From Streptomyces orinoci (GTDB taxonomy: Bacteria > Actinomycetota > Actinomycetes > Streptomycetales > Streptomycetaceae): 64,000 nucleotides of DNA. Under the pieces are notes generated by a model, which did not search any database, had not been told where the DNA came from, and worked only from the letters and a program-made list of their open reading frames with translations. A program made the position numbers and the translations under genes. This document shows, in pieces, positions 48,927 through 56,897 of the stretch. The stretch's first letter is position 1; every line of letters begins with the position of its first letter. The stretch is from NCBI RefSeq assembly GCF_003121295.1, contig NZ_PHNC01000003.1:104026-168025 (forward strand), read 5' to 3'.

Positions 48927-50552
48927 TTACCGGACGCCGTGGACGGCTTCCCGGTCGGTGGGCCGCAGGCCGGTCCCGGCCTTCAGGGAGGCGGCGGGCG
49001 GGTTGACATAGACCGGCGCCGGGTCGGGCTCCGGGGCGCAGGTCTTGGCGATCAAACCCTTGCCGGTGGGCAGGCTGCCGTCCCGCAGATAGGCGGTGAA
49101 GGTGTCGTCCAGGCAGGGGTTGTCATGGAAGAGGATCTCGTGGAAGCTGCCGCCCTTCTGGACGACCAGCTTGGATCCGGGCAGCGCCCGGTGCATGGCG
49201 ACACCGCCCTGGTACGGCGTGGCGGCGTCCTCGGTGGCCTGGAAGAGCAGGACGGGCGGCAGTCCCTTGCCGGTGATCTTCAACCGCCCGGCCTGGTTGC
49301 CCTGATAGGGCCAGAACATGCAAGCGGCGTTGTACCACATGTTGTTATAGGTGTAGAAGGGTGCCACCGCGTTCACAGTGGCCTGGTCCTTCTTCCAGAA
49401 CTCCCAGTCGCGCGGCCAGTTGTTCTCGGTGCACTGGACCGCGTTGTAGGCCGGGAAGGTGCCGTCGTCGGCGCCCGGGGCGGCGTAGTTGTTGTAGGCG
49501 ATGTTCAGCGGCCGGGTGTCGTGCTTGGTGAGGTAGGCCGAGAGCACGGTGGCCATCCGCGGCCAGCGCAGGAAGTTGTAGCCGCCGCCGTAGAAGGTGT
49601 CCTCGAACTCGGCGGGGCCGATCTTGCCGGGGGCGGGGGCGGCGTCCACCGGGTTGCTCCGCAGCGCGTCCTCGACCTGGTCGTACTTCCGCTTCACCGT
49701 GGCGGCGTCGGTGCCCAGGTGGTAGACCGAGTCGGCCTTGGCGGTCCAGGCCGCGAAGGCGTCGAACCGGCGCTGGTGTTCCTTGTCCTGCAGGATGTTG
49801 TGGTCGTACCAGCTGATGGTGGGGCCTACGATGCTGTCCAGCACCATCCGGCGCACATGCGAGGGGAAGAGCTGACCGTAGGTCGAGCCGAGCGAGGTGC
49901 CCCAGGAGCCGCCATAGAAGTTGATCTTCTGGGTGCCGAGTGCACGCCGGATGCTGTCCATGTCACGGGCGTTGTCCACCGTGGTCATATGCGGAAGGAA
50001 CCAGCTCCAGTTGGCCGCGCAGTCGGCCGCATACTTGGCCGACTTCTCCAGCCAGGCCTGTGAAGTGCCCTTGCTCACCCGGTAGTCCGGCCGCTCGCCG
50101 TCGAAGTAGTGGGCGTCACAGGTGACATGCGGTTCGCTGGCGTTGGTGCCGCGCGGGTCGAAGCCGATCCAGTCGTAGGTGGCGGCGACGTCCTTGGGGA
50201 CCTTTCCGGAGATATAGGCGGGCATCCACAGGCCCGAGTCGCCGGGGCCGCCGGGGTTCAGCAGGATCGGGCCCTGCCGCTTGCTCTTGGGCGCGGTGGC
50301 CGGCAGCCGGTTCAGCTTGATCTTGATTTTGGTGCCCTGGGGATGTGCGTAGTCCAGGGGCACTTCGAGCATCGCGCACTGCAGCTCTGGGGTGGTGGTG
50401 TCATGACAGGAGCTCCAATTGAGCTTGCCCTGGCCGGTGTTCTGTGCGGCGGGCAGGGCGGCGGAGGCGGCTGGGGTGACACCCGCGAGGACTCCGCCGA
50501 TGGCGGCGACGGCCGAGATGACGGCTCTTGCTCTTCTCATGGGGAGAATCAT
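48927..50552 (-). CDS. Secreted alpha/beta hydrolase, tripeptidyl aminopeptidase type
   Basis: 541 residues with a signal peptide (RRARAVISAVAAIGGVLAGVTPAASAA, likely cut after ASA near residue 31). The mature part shows the SlpD/Tap-type peptidase S33 pattern: oxyanion loop ILLNPGGPGDSGLW, nucleophile elbow YGGSWGTSLGSTYGQLFP (Ser about 216), Asp in VLLFQATEDAATPYQGG and catalytic His in VVQKGGSFHEILF. Cys positions suit an exported enzyme. It removes tripeptides from the N-terminus of extracellular proteins. Starts ATG 50552 and 50540 both lack a good ribosome site. The gene may be leaderless, since an inverted repeat abuts the ATG. Confidence 0.93.
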   Translation of the reverse strand: MILPMRRARAVISAVAAIGGVLAGVTPAASAALPAAQNTGQGKLNWSSCHDTTTPELQCAMLEVPLDYAHPQGTKIKIKLNRLPATAPKSKRQGPILLNPGGPGDSGLWMPAYISGKVPKDVAATYDWIGFDPRGTNASEPHVTCDAHYFDGERPDYRVSKGTSQAWLEKSAKYAADCAANWSWFLPHMTTVDNARDMDSIRRALGTQKINFYGGSWGTSLGSTYGQLFPSHVRRMVLDSIVGPTISWYDHNILQDKEHQRRFDAFAAWTAKADSVYHLGTDAATVKRKYDQVEDALRSNPVDAAPAPGKIGPAEFEDTFYGGGYNFLRWPRMATVLSAYLTKHDTRPLNIAYNNYAAPGADDGTFPAYNAVQCTENNWPRDWEFWKKDQATVNAVAPFYTYNNMWYNAACMFWPYQGNQAGRLKITGKGLPPVLLFQATEDAATPYQGGVAMHRALPGSKLVVQKGGSFHEILFHDNPCLDDTFTAYLRDGSLPTGKGLIAKTCAPEPDPAPVYVNPPAASLKAGTGLRPTDREAVHGVR

Positions 50553-50572
50553 GTGACATGTACAATGTCACA
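50552..50572. promoter_or_regulatory. Long inverted repeat at the start of the secreted peptidase gene
   Basis: TGTGACAT (50552-50559) and ATGTCACA (50565-50572) are perfect 8-bp arms around GTACA. The first arm touches the ATG of the peptidase gene, so the site covers its -10 region. Half sites resemble CRP-like TGTGA/TCACA, but the spacing is 11 and not 6. Confidence 0.7.
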
Positions 50573-50640
50573 GGTCCATATGGTGAGGGGTGCGTTATTC
50601 AACTGTGACCGTTCCGGCGGGCGTTGCGGCCGACGGTGAG

Positions 50641-51384
50641 TCAGCTCCGACCGCCGAAAAGGGCGGACGCCTCCTCCGCCGTGGCCCGTGCGTTGAGGAA
50701 GTAATCGGCCCAGGCCGCGGCCTGCTCGAAGGCGGAGTCCGCGGCGATACGCGCGATGGCGCGCTCCACATCCAGCGGGGTGCGGCGCAGTTGCACATCC
50801 GGGCCCAGCAGGGCCCAGTGCGCTCCGGCTCTGCCGTACGGCATCCCTACGCTGCCCGGGTTGACCACCAGCCGGCCGGCGGCGAGCCGGGTGAACGGCA
50901 TATGGGTGTGGCCGCAGACAACGGTGCCGACCGCCGGGTCCACCCCGGCGAAGACCTCCGCCCACCGCTCGGCCCCGGAATCCACCAGCACCACCTCCTC
51001 GTCATCACGCGGGGTGGCATGGCAGAACAGCACCTCACCCAGTCCGCGCACCGAGAGCGTCAGGGATGTCGGCAGGGCCGCCAGGAAGTCGATGTGCTCC
51101 TCGCGCAGGCCCTCGGCGGCCGAGGGGCCGATGGGGTCGGGGATGGAGGTACGCAGCCCGCGCCGGTACTCCACCAGTTCCCGGTCCGCATTGCCCCTGA
51201 TCCACCGCGCCTTGTCGCCCAGCCCGGTCAACAGGTCCATCACCTGCGCCGGTTGCGGCCCGCAGGCGATGTCCCCGGTGAGGACGATCAGATCCGCGGC
51301 GGCGACATCGGGCTCCGCCAGCACGGCCTCAACGGCGGGCAGCACGGCATGAACATCGGAGAGTACGGCCACTCGGTTCACCAT
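50641..51384 (-). CDS. Metallophosphoesterase (calcineurin-like, YfcE/DUF2436-type)
   Basis: 247 residues. The two-metal phosphoesterase motifs appear in order: VAVLSDVHAVLPAVEAVL (D-x-H), LIVLTGDIACGPQP (GDxxxxG), RWIRGNADRELV (GNxD), VLFCHATPRDDEEVV (H) and VVCGHTHMPFTR (GHTH), followed by VVNPGSVGMPYG. The complete set implies activity on a phosphodiester or phosphoprotein substrate. ATG 51384 was chosen; the longer frame adds an Ala-rich stretch. Divergent from nothing close; 88 bases upstream of the peptidase operator. Confidence 0.93.
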   Translation of the reverse strand: MVNRVAVLSDVHAVLPAVEAVLAEPDVAAADLIVLTGDIACGPQPAQVMDLLTGLGDKARWIRGNADRELVEYRRGLRTSIPDPIGPSAAEGLREEHIDFLAALPTSLTLSVRGLGEVLFCHATPRDDEEVVLVDSGAERWAEVFAGVDPAVGTVVCGHTHMPFTRLAAGRLVVNPGSVGMPYGRAGAHWALLGPDVQLRRTPLDVERAIARIAADSAFEQAAAWADYFLNARATAEEASALFGGRS

Positions 51385-51547
51385 GGTCCCAGTATCCGCC
51401 GCAGCCGCCAACGCCGCTCAACCCCCGCCGGAAAGCCCAACCAGCCCGGGAAACAGCAAAGGGTGGCGCGTGGGTGGGGTGAGCCCGCCGCAGGCGACAA
51501 CAACGCCGCACCCGGCAACGCACCCAAACCACAGGAACCGCCCCGCC

Positions 51548-51945
51548 CTACGAACCCTCACCCACCACAGCGGCAAAGCGTTCCGGCCGTACCAGCAAGG
51601 ACACCGCCGAGGCCAGCGCCGCCGCCACCGCCGCCCCCAGGAACGCCCGCCCCGCGGAACCGCCTCCCGCCCCGGCCAGCTGACCCGCCACGGCCGACCC
51701 CACTCCGTACCCCGCCCACATAAATGTGCTCATCCAGGCGAAGGCCTCGGTGCGGTGCTCCTCCGGCGCGGCCTTGCCCAGGACGACCTGGTGCAGGGTG
51801 TCCCGGGGGCCGCCGACCAGGCCCACCCCCAGCAGCAGCACTCCGGCCGCCCACAGCAGGGAAACCCGGCTGACGGCGATCAGCAGGACCGCCGACGCCG
51901 CGTGATACAGGGCCAGTTGGCGCTGGGGACGCCCCTTGCGCTCGC
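51548..51945 (-). pseudogene. MFS transporter, 5'-truncated (C-terminal half only)
   Basis: About 130 residues of the C-terminal half of an MFS transporter: LALYHAASAVLLIAVSRVSLLWAAGVLLLGVGLVGGP, APEEHRTEAFAWMSTFMWAGYGVGSAVAGQLAG and AFLGAAVAAALASAVSLLVRP. The frame stays open upstream to 52279 but that part is antisense to the P450 fragment and not transporter-like. The first eight or so helices are missing, so it is a relic cut at about 51945. Confidence 0.82.
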
Positions 51946-51951
51946 GCGCCC

Positions 51952-52267
51952 CGGCTCCGCCAACCGAGACCCGGCGGTCTTCCCCGACCCCGACCGCTAT
52001 GATGTCTCCCGCAAATCCCCGGACAAGGTCTCCTTCGGTGCCGGCCGGCACCGCTGCCTCGGCGCCCGGCTGGCCCGCCTGCAAGCCCGGCTGGCCCTGG
52101 GAGCGATGGCCGCCGCGGTGGCGGGCTACGAGGTGGACGAGTCCGCGGCACGACGGGTGACGGCGGCTGAGGCGCGGGGGGTTTCTGTCCTTGCCGACGA
52201 GGGTGCGATGGCGCTGAGCGGCGGCGGGTGCGGCCACAACGGACGCCCCGCAGGACGCCCCCGATGA
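51952..52267 (+). pseudogene. Cytochrome P450, 5'-truncated (heme-binding end only)
   Basis: The frame reads GSANRDPAVFPDPDRYDVSR, KSPDKVSFGAGRHRCLGARLARLQ (in blocks), ALGAMAAAVAGYEVDE. This is the last 100 residues of a bacterial P450, including the heme-ligand Cys in FGAGRHRCLG. Everything upstream (about 300 residues) is absent and the sequence abuts the truncated MFS gene head to head. The TGA (52265-52267) overlaps the ATG of the next gene, showing that the P450 once led a coupled operon. Confidence 0.88.
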
Positions 52268-52920
52268 AGCCCAGGACACATGCCTGGCGGATCGAGGAGT
52301 GTGAGTACGTCCGCCAGGAGCAGCGGCGCGGCCGTCGTCATGCCTACCAGCACCTCACGCCCGCACGGACGGCGCTGGTCGTCATCGACATGGTGCCGTT
52401 CTTTGTGTCCGAGGCTCCCTATGCGCTGGGCATCGTCGCCAACATCACATGCCTGGCGACCACCTTGCGCGCGGCAGGGGGCAGGGTGGCCTGGATCCTG
52501 CCAGCGGGACTCCCCGCGCGTGAGGACTTCTTCGGCCATCGCGCCGCCGAGCTGCTCGGCCACTGCTCCGGCAACGGACCACCGCACCGGCGCCTTTGGC
52601 CCGCCTTCCAGGTCCACGACACCGACCTCGTCACCGAGAAGACCGCCGCCAGCGCGTTCTTCCCGGGGCGCTGCCTGCTTCCCCTGCTCCTCGGACAACG
52701 CGGCATCGACACCGTGCTGATCAGCGGCACGGTGACCAATGTGTGCTGCGAGTCCTCCGCACGCGATGCAAGCACCCTTGGCTACCGGGTCATCATGGTC
52801 GCCGATGCCAACGCCGCCCGCCGCGACGCCGACCACAACGCCACGCTCTACACGATCTACCGCACCTTCGGCGACGTCCGGCCCACTGCCGAGGTGCTCG
52901 AACTCATCGGGCGGCACTGA
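52264..52920 (+). CDS. Isochorismatase family cysteine hydrolase
   Basis: 218 residues from ATG 52264. Catalytic triad of the family: Asp in TALVVIDMVPFFV (about residue 43), Lys in TDLVTEKTAASAFFPG and Cys in GTVTNVCCESSARDASTLGYRVIMVADANAA. It therefore belongs to the amidohydrolase (nicotinamidase/N-carbamoyl amidase) side of the family, with the nucleophilic Cys present. The ATGA overlap with the truncated P450 suggests a former two-gene unit. Its own upstream promoter is probably lost with the P450, so expression is uncertain. A hairpin follows the stop. Confidence 0.9.
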   Translation: MKPRTHAWRIEECEYVRQEQRRGRRHAYQHLTPARTALVVIDMVPFFVSEAPYALGIVANITCLATTLRAAGGRVAWILPAGLPAREDFFGHRAAELLGHCSGNGPPHRRLWPAFQVHDTDLVTEKTAASAFFPGRCLLPLLLGQRGIDTVLISGTVTNVCCESSARDASTLGYRVIMVADANAARRDADHNATLYTIYRTFGDVRPTAEVLELIGRH

Positions 52921-52963
52921 CGATTGCCTACGACGACAATCGGCCATCCCGTCACCCGAGAAG

Positions 52964-52986
52964 GGAGGGAGCAGTACGTTCCCTCC
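52964..52986 (+). terminator. Hairpin after the isochorismatase-type gene
   Basis: GGAGGGA (52964-52970) pairs perfectly with TCCCTCC (52980-52986) across nine bases, 44 bases past the stop. The rest of the 386-base gap to 53306 has lower GC (for example TTACCTTATTTTGC near 53121) and probably carries the promoter of the small secreted protein, but no box pair is convincing. Confidence 0.65.
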
Positions 52987-53306
52987 TGATGGGGATGCGG
53001 AACTCACTGTGTCACAACGGATTCCGCATCCGTGTGATCGCTGGGGCGGCGCATGGCCAGGCAGGTGTGCAGTCACCCTTCCGGTTTCGATGCGCGTGCC
53101 ATTTACATGGGCAACTTACCTTATTTTGCAACCACTTGACCAGGTGATCACTTTCGGTCGGCCCGATGGGGACTCCTTGTGAGCGGGCAGGGCGCACGAG
53201 GAGGATGTGAGGCACGAGGACGGAAGTGGCGAGAGTGACTACGGCGCGCTGCGGCCGACCCATAGAGCCGGGAATCCCGGCAAAAAGGGGAGGGACTGAC
53301 ATAGTG

Positions 53307-53633
53307 GTGAAGAAAACGGTTGTGGGTTTAGCTGTGGCAACTCTGGCCCTGCTTGGCGCCTCTCCGGCGCTGGCCCAGATTGACGCCTACTCGCCCAGCG
53401 GGAAGGCTTGGGCCTCCACGGGGTACCACGACACTGCCGTGTGGCTCAAGCAGAATGGGGACGGAAAGTCCCATGCCGACTACTACCGCACTGACGACGA
53501 CTCGCCCTATCACCTGTGGAACAAGAACGGGGGAGTGACGAACAGCTCCAGAGGCGCGACCATCTACAGAATGCGTGCCTGTGACTGGGTTCCGGACAAT
53601 GATGATAACTGTGGTGGCTGGAACACCAATTAA
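53307..53633 (+). CDS. Small secreted protein of unknown family
   Basis: 108 residues from GTG 53307 (GTG 53304 is adjacent; ribosome site GGGGAGGG upstream). Typical signal peptide: KK at the start, hydrophobic core TVVGLAVATLALLGAS, cleavage after PALA, leaving about 84 residues beginning QIDAYSPSG. The mature part is hydrophilic and aromatic (KAWASTGYHDTAVWLKQNGDGKSH, DYYRTDDDSPYHLWNKNGG in blocks), with two Cys near the end (RACDW, DNCGGW) that could form one disulfide. I do not recognise the family. The ABC transporter genes directly downstream, after a hairpin, suggest a secreted effector or signal with dedicated transport or immunity. Confidence 0.82.
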   Translation: MKKTVVGLAVATLALLGASPALAQIDAYSPSGKAWASTGYHDTAVWLKQNGDGKSHADYYRTDDDSPYHLWNKNGGVTNSSRGATIYRMRACDWVPDNDDNCGGWNTN

Positions 53634-53650
53634 CCCGTTCCAGGCTGGAT

Positions 53651-53700
53651 GACGCAAAGCGCGGCCGGGCGGTAACTCAGCCGCTCGGCCGCTTGGCGTC
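53651..53700 (+). terminator. Strong hairpin between the small secreted gene and ABC genes
   Basis: GCGGCCGGGCGG (53661-53672) pairs with CCGCTCGGCCGC (53681-53692) with one G-T type mismatch, and outer arms GACGC (53651-53655)/GCGTC (53696-53700) extend it. It sits 18 bases after the stop. It could terminate most transcripts so that the small protein is made in excess over the transporter. Confidence 0.7.
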
Positions 53701-53736
53701 TGAAACGGTCCGCTCCAGGAGCGAGAAAAAGGCATA

Positions 53737-54447
53737 ATGGTTCAAAACGCAGCGATGTTCATGGCGGGCAAGCCCGTACTGTCCTTACGAGGCGTGCGCT
53801 ATCAAATAGGTGATCGCCTGCTTCTGGACAACATCGACTTCGACTTGCGGGCCGGCGAGTCCATGGCCGTCGTCGGGCCCAGTGGAAGCGGTAAAAGCAC
53901 CTTGCTCGGGTGCGTTCTTGGGCTCATGCGTCCGTCGTCGGGCTCGGTCGAGGTGGGCGGACGTGACATCGTAAGGATGCGTCGGCGCGAGTTGGAGCGG
54001 CAACGCAGCAACTATATGGGTGTCGTCTTCCAATTCGGCGAACTCCTACCCGAGCTCACACCGGTCGAGAATGTGGCGCTGGCCGCGCTGCTGGCCGGAA
54101 CGAAGGCGGACGAAGCATGCCGGCGCGCAGAGAAGCTGCTGGACGAACTCGGCGTCCCCCACGGAGGAGCAGCGACGCTCCAGTTGTCCGGCGGTGAGCG
54201 GCAGCGCACCGCACTGGCCCGTGCCCTGATCAATGAGCCGGCGCTGTTGTTGGCCGACGAACCAACGGGCGCACTGGACTCGGACACCCGGGACAGCGTC
54301 GCGGATCTGCTGTTCTCACTTCCGGGGCGCTGGGGCTGCGCCTTGGTGGTGGTCACTCATGATGGCCAAGTGGCCGAACGGGCCGATCACTGCCTGGAAT
54401 TGAGGGACGCCAAACTCATCCGGCGTGGTGCGGGGGTGCAGCCGTGA
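53737..54447 (+). CDS. ABC transporter ATP-binding protein (MacB/LolD type)
   Basis: 236 residues. Walker A VVGPSGSGKSTLLG, Q-loop GVVFQFGELLPELTPVENVAL, signature LQLSGGERQRTALARAL, Walker B ALLLADEPTGALDSDT and switch His in VVVTHDGQVAE are complete. FQFGELLPELT and DEPTGALDS are typical of ATPases paired with FtsX-like permeases (MacB, LolD, BceA). ATG 53737 is preferred (AAAAAGG upstream); ATG 53755 and 53761 are in frame. The stop overlaps the permease start (GTGA). Confidence 0.95.
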   Translation: MVQNAAMFMAGKPVLSLRGVRYQIGDRLLLDNIDFDLRAGESMAVVGPSGSGKSTLLGCVLGLMRPSSGSVEVGGRDIVRMRRRELERQRSNYMGVVFQFGELLPELTPVENVALAALLAGTKADEACRRAEKLLDELGVPHGGAATLQLSGGERQRTALARALINEPALLLADEPTGALDSDTRDSVADLLFSLPGRWGCALVVVTHDGQVAERADHCLELRDAKLIRRGAGVQP

Positions 54448-56669
54448 CGGTGTCCACAGGCCCTGCGCTACACCGGCAGTTGCTTCGCCTGGGGCGCTCC
54501 GCCGGCAAGAGCTCCGCGGGCGGACGGATCAGAGCGGTGGCCTTGGCTCTGGCCGCCGCAATGCTGGCTCTGGGCTTCTCATCGGTCATCGCCGTCTACG
54601 CTTCCTACCAAGGGATCGAAGAACGTACCGCGGCACGGGCCGTCCAGTACGCCGGTGCCCCGGACCGCAAGCCGGTGGCGATGCTCCTGGACGGATTCGA
54701 CGACGTGGACGGCTTGCAGCACAGCGTCGTCTACCTCCGGCCCGCGGGTCCGGGCGTTCCACCGCCGCCAGGGGTCCGCCGATGGCCCGCTCCGGGAGAG
54801 GCGGTACTTTCTCCCAAACTGGCGGAGCTGTTGGAGGCGCGGGGAGCCAAGGAGCGCTTTGGCAAGGTCGAAGGGAAGATCGCAGATTCCGGACTGGCGA
54901 GCCCCGGTGAGGAACTCGCCTATGTCAATCCCACCGAAAGCCAGTTCCGCAACGCGAAATTCCGCCAGGTATTCGGCTTCGGCAAGCCCGGGCAGGGCAT
55001 CTTCGGTGACCCCTTGTTCATCAAGGAACGCAGTCGGCTGCTCAATGCGCTGTACCTGTTCCTTGTACCCGCCGCCGTGCTCGCCGTGGTGGCCGCCCGC
55101 ATGGGGTCGTCCGGACGGGACAAGCGCACGGCACTGGTCAGCGCTCTTGGCGGCGGATGGCGGGCCAGACTGTGGCTGAACCTGGGTGAGTCCACGTCCC
55201 CGGTTCTGCTGGGCGCGCTCATGGGCAGCCTGCCCGGCATCGCAGTGGCTCTCACCGCCGATGTCCGGCTGCCATGGATCGACTACTGGATGTCCTCCTC
55301 CGACCTGCGTCACTGGTTGTGGGCGCTGGCCTGTGCCGGGGGCGCGGCCGTGGTGCTGCTCCTTGGTCTGGTCTGTGTGCTGCATCGGGCGGGTAGCAAG
55401 CGCGCGCCGGGTTCCACGCGGCTGAGCGCACGCAGGGGCCAGGCGCTGCGATGGGCCGCGCTGGCCTGCCCTTTGTTGGTGTTCGCCACCGTGTGGGGGC
55501 CAGAGCAACTGGACCCGGAACAGTACGGGGACCTCAGGCGCAGCCTGTACAACGCGGGTGTTGCTGCCGTGCTGCTGACCCTGCCGTGCGCGGTGGCAGT
55601 CGTGGTGATGGCTGCAGGGGGCCGGCTGGCCTCGTCGGCCCGCCGGACCGGCCAGGCGGGAGCGCTCGTGGCAGGGCGGGACGTGGCCAAGCATCCGGGA
55701 ACGGTCGCACGACTGGTCGCGGGAGTGGGCATTGCCATGGTGGCGGTCAGTCAAGTGCAGCTTACGAGCGTGCAATTCAGTGCCAGTGCGGCGGCGGCGC
55801 GCCAGACCGCGGCGCGGATCGGTAAGAGCGTCCTGGTGATGGAACTGCGCCCGAACAGGGTGGAGAAGACACAACTCGATGATGTGCTGCGCCGTCTCCC
55901 TCCGGAAACCCAGACCCTCGCACTCATCCCGGCGCACGATCCGGGCACCGGCCCATTGCTCCGAGGGTCCTGCTCCGTGCTTACCGCGCTGCGGCTGGGA
56001 TGTCCCGCCGAAAGGCAGACGTTCGCAGTCCCCGGGCCGAATCCGCGAGTCGCAGAAGCCGTCCGCTGGACCGGGCCCATGCTTCACAACTTTGAAGTCC
56101 AGCAGGGCGCTCCGCTGCAGGATTGGCCGAAGTCCGGCGTACAGACGCTGCTCCTGGCCTCGGCGCATGGCCGCGATCTGCCCGTGGACGACATCAAACA
56201 GTTGGTCAGGGACCGGCTTCCGGTCGCCTCGGGGCAAGTGGACGTCCCAGGGGCGAGCTGGCTCCAAGGCGCCAACCTCGGCGCGGCGCACGGCAGATGG
56301 GTCAAGTTCCTGGGTGTGCCAGGGGTATTCATTCTCGGCCTGGCTTTTGTGCTGAGCAGTCTGGCGGAATTCGTCCGGTTCAGCGCGTTCGTCGCACCGC
56401 TGAGTGTGCTGACCGGACGACGGCGGATCTTCTACTCCACCGCCTTGTGGTCCCTGCTGGCACCGATGCTGGTGGCCATCGGGGCAAGCTTCGTGGTGTC
56501 GGACTGGCTGGCCGCCCCCCAAGAAGACCCCGTCAAGGGCATTCAGCTGTCCACCTCCATGCTTGCAACAACGGCTGCTTCCCTGGCCTCGCTGGCGCTG
56601 CTGGCCTGGTGGTGGGGTGGCAGATCCGCCATACGTCTGGCGGGTCGTTGGCGACCCTATGGGGAATGA
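54444..56669 (+). CDS. FtsX-like ABC permease, large two-halved type
   Basis: 741 residues with GTG 54444 coupled to the ATPase gene by a 4-bp overlap. The first membrane helix (AVALALAAAMLALGFSSVIAVYA, about 30-52) is followed by an extracytoplasmic domain. An FtsX-like core comes next (LLNALYLFLVPAAVLAVVAARMGSSGRDKRTALVSALGGG, about 195-235, where the ALGGG coupling motif meets the ATPase), then more helices. A second half has another extracytoplasmic domain (about 465-620) and three final helices. Such permeases use ATP to move or extract substrates from the membrane (MacB, BceB) and do not form a classic channel. Together with the small secreted protein it may export the peptide or protect against it. 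Confidence 0.88.
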   Translation: MTVSTGPALHRQLLRLGRSAGKSSAGGRIRAVALALAAAMLALGFSSVIAVYASYQGIEERTAARAVQYAGAPDRKPVAMLLDGFDDVDGLQHSVVYLRPAGPGVPPPPGVRRWPAPGEAVLSPKLAELLEARGAKERFGKVEGKIADSGLASPGEELAYVNPTESQFRNAKFRQVFGFGKPGQGIFGDPLFIKERSRLLNALYLFLVPAAVLAVVAARMGSSGRDKRTALVSALGGGWRARLWLNLGESTSPVLLGALMGSLPGIAVALTADVRLPWIDYWMSSSDLRHWLWALACAGGAAVVLLLGLVCVLHRAGSKRAPGSTRLSARRGQALRWAALACPLLVFATVWGPEQLDPEQYGDLRRSLYNAGVAAVLLTLPCAVAVVVMAAGGRLASSARRTGQAGALVAGRDVAKHPGTVARLVAGVGIAMVAVSQVQLTSVQFSASAAAARQTAARIGKSVLVMELRPNRVEKTQLDDVLRRLPPETQTLALIPAHDPGTGPLLRGSCSVLTALRLGCPAERQTFAVPGPNPRVAEAVRWTGPMLHNFEVQQGAPLQDWPKSGVQTLLLASAHGRDLPVDDIKQLVRDRLPVASGQVDVPGASWLQGANLGAAHGRWVKFLGVPGVFILGLAFVLSSLAEFVRFSAFVAPLSVLTGRRRIFYSTALWSLLAPMLVAIGASFVVSDWLAAPQEDPVKGIQLSTSMLATTAASLASLALLAWWWGGRSAIRLAGRWRPYGE

Positions 56670-56897
56670 CGACCAGGGGCGGTTCGTCTCATCGGCTTGG
56701 CGCTGACATCCTCCGGGAGGTGTCGCCGCGCCATCGGTTCTTGGCACTGCCCAGGTCTGTCGTGGCAGGCCCCTTCACCGCCAACGCCGGTCATGGGCCC
56801 GAAAGGTGTCGGGTCGTGGGGTGCAGTTCCTCAAGTAGCCACAATCGGACGGCTATTCCGGTTTTTCACTCATGAATTGGTCGAGCACTGTGACGCC

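Noticed and set aside
50552..50572. CRP/cAMP-type binding site
   Set aside because: Half sites TGTGA/TCACA are present but separated by 11 bases and not the required 6, so it is reported only as an unassigned inverted repeat.
53307..53633. Identification of the small secreted protein as lactococcin 972
   Set aside because: The gene order is similar, but the mature sequence does not show the family's spaced aromatic/His pattern, so only the resemblance of layout is noted.
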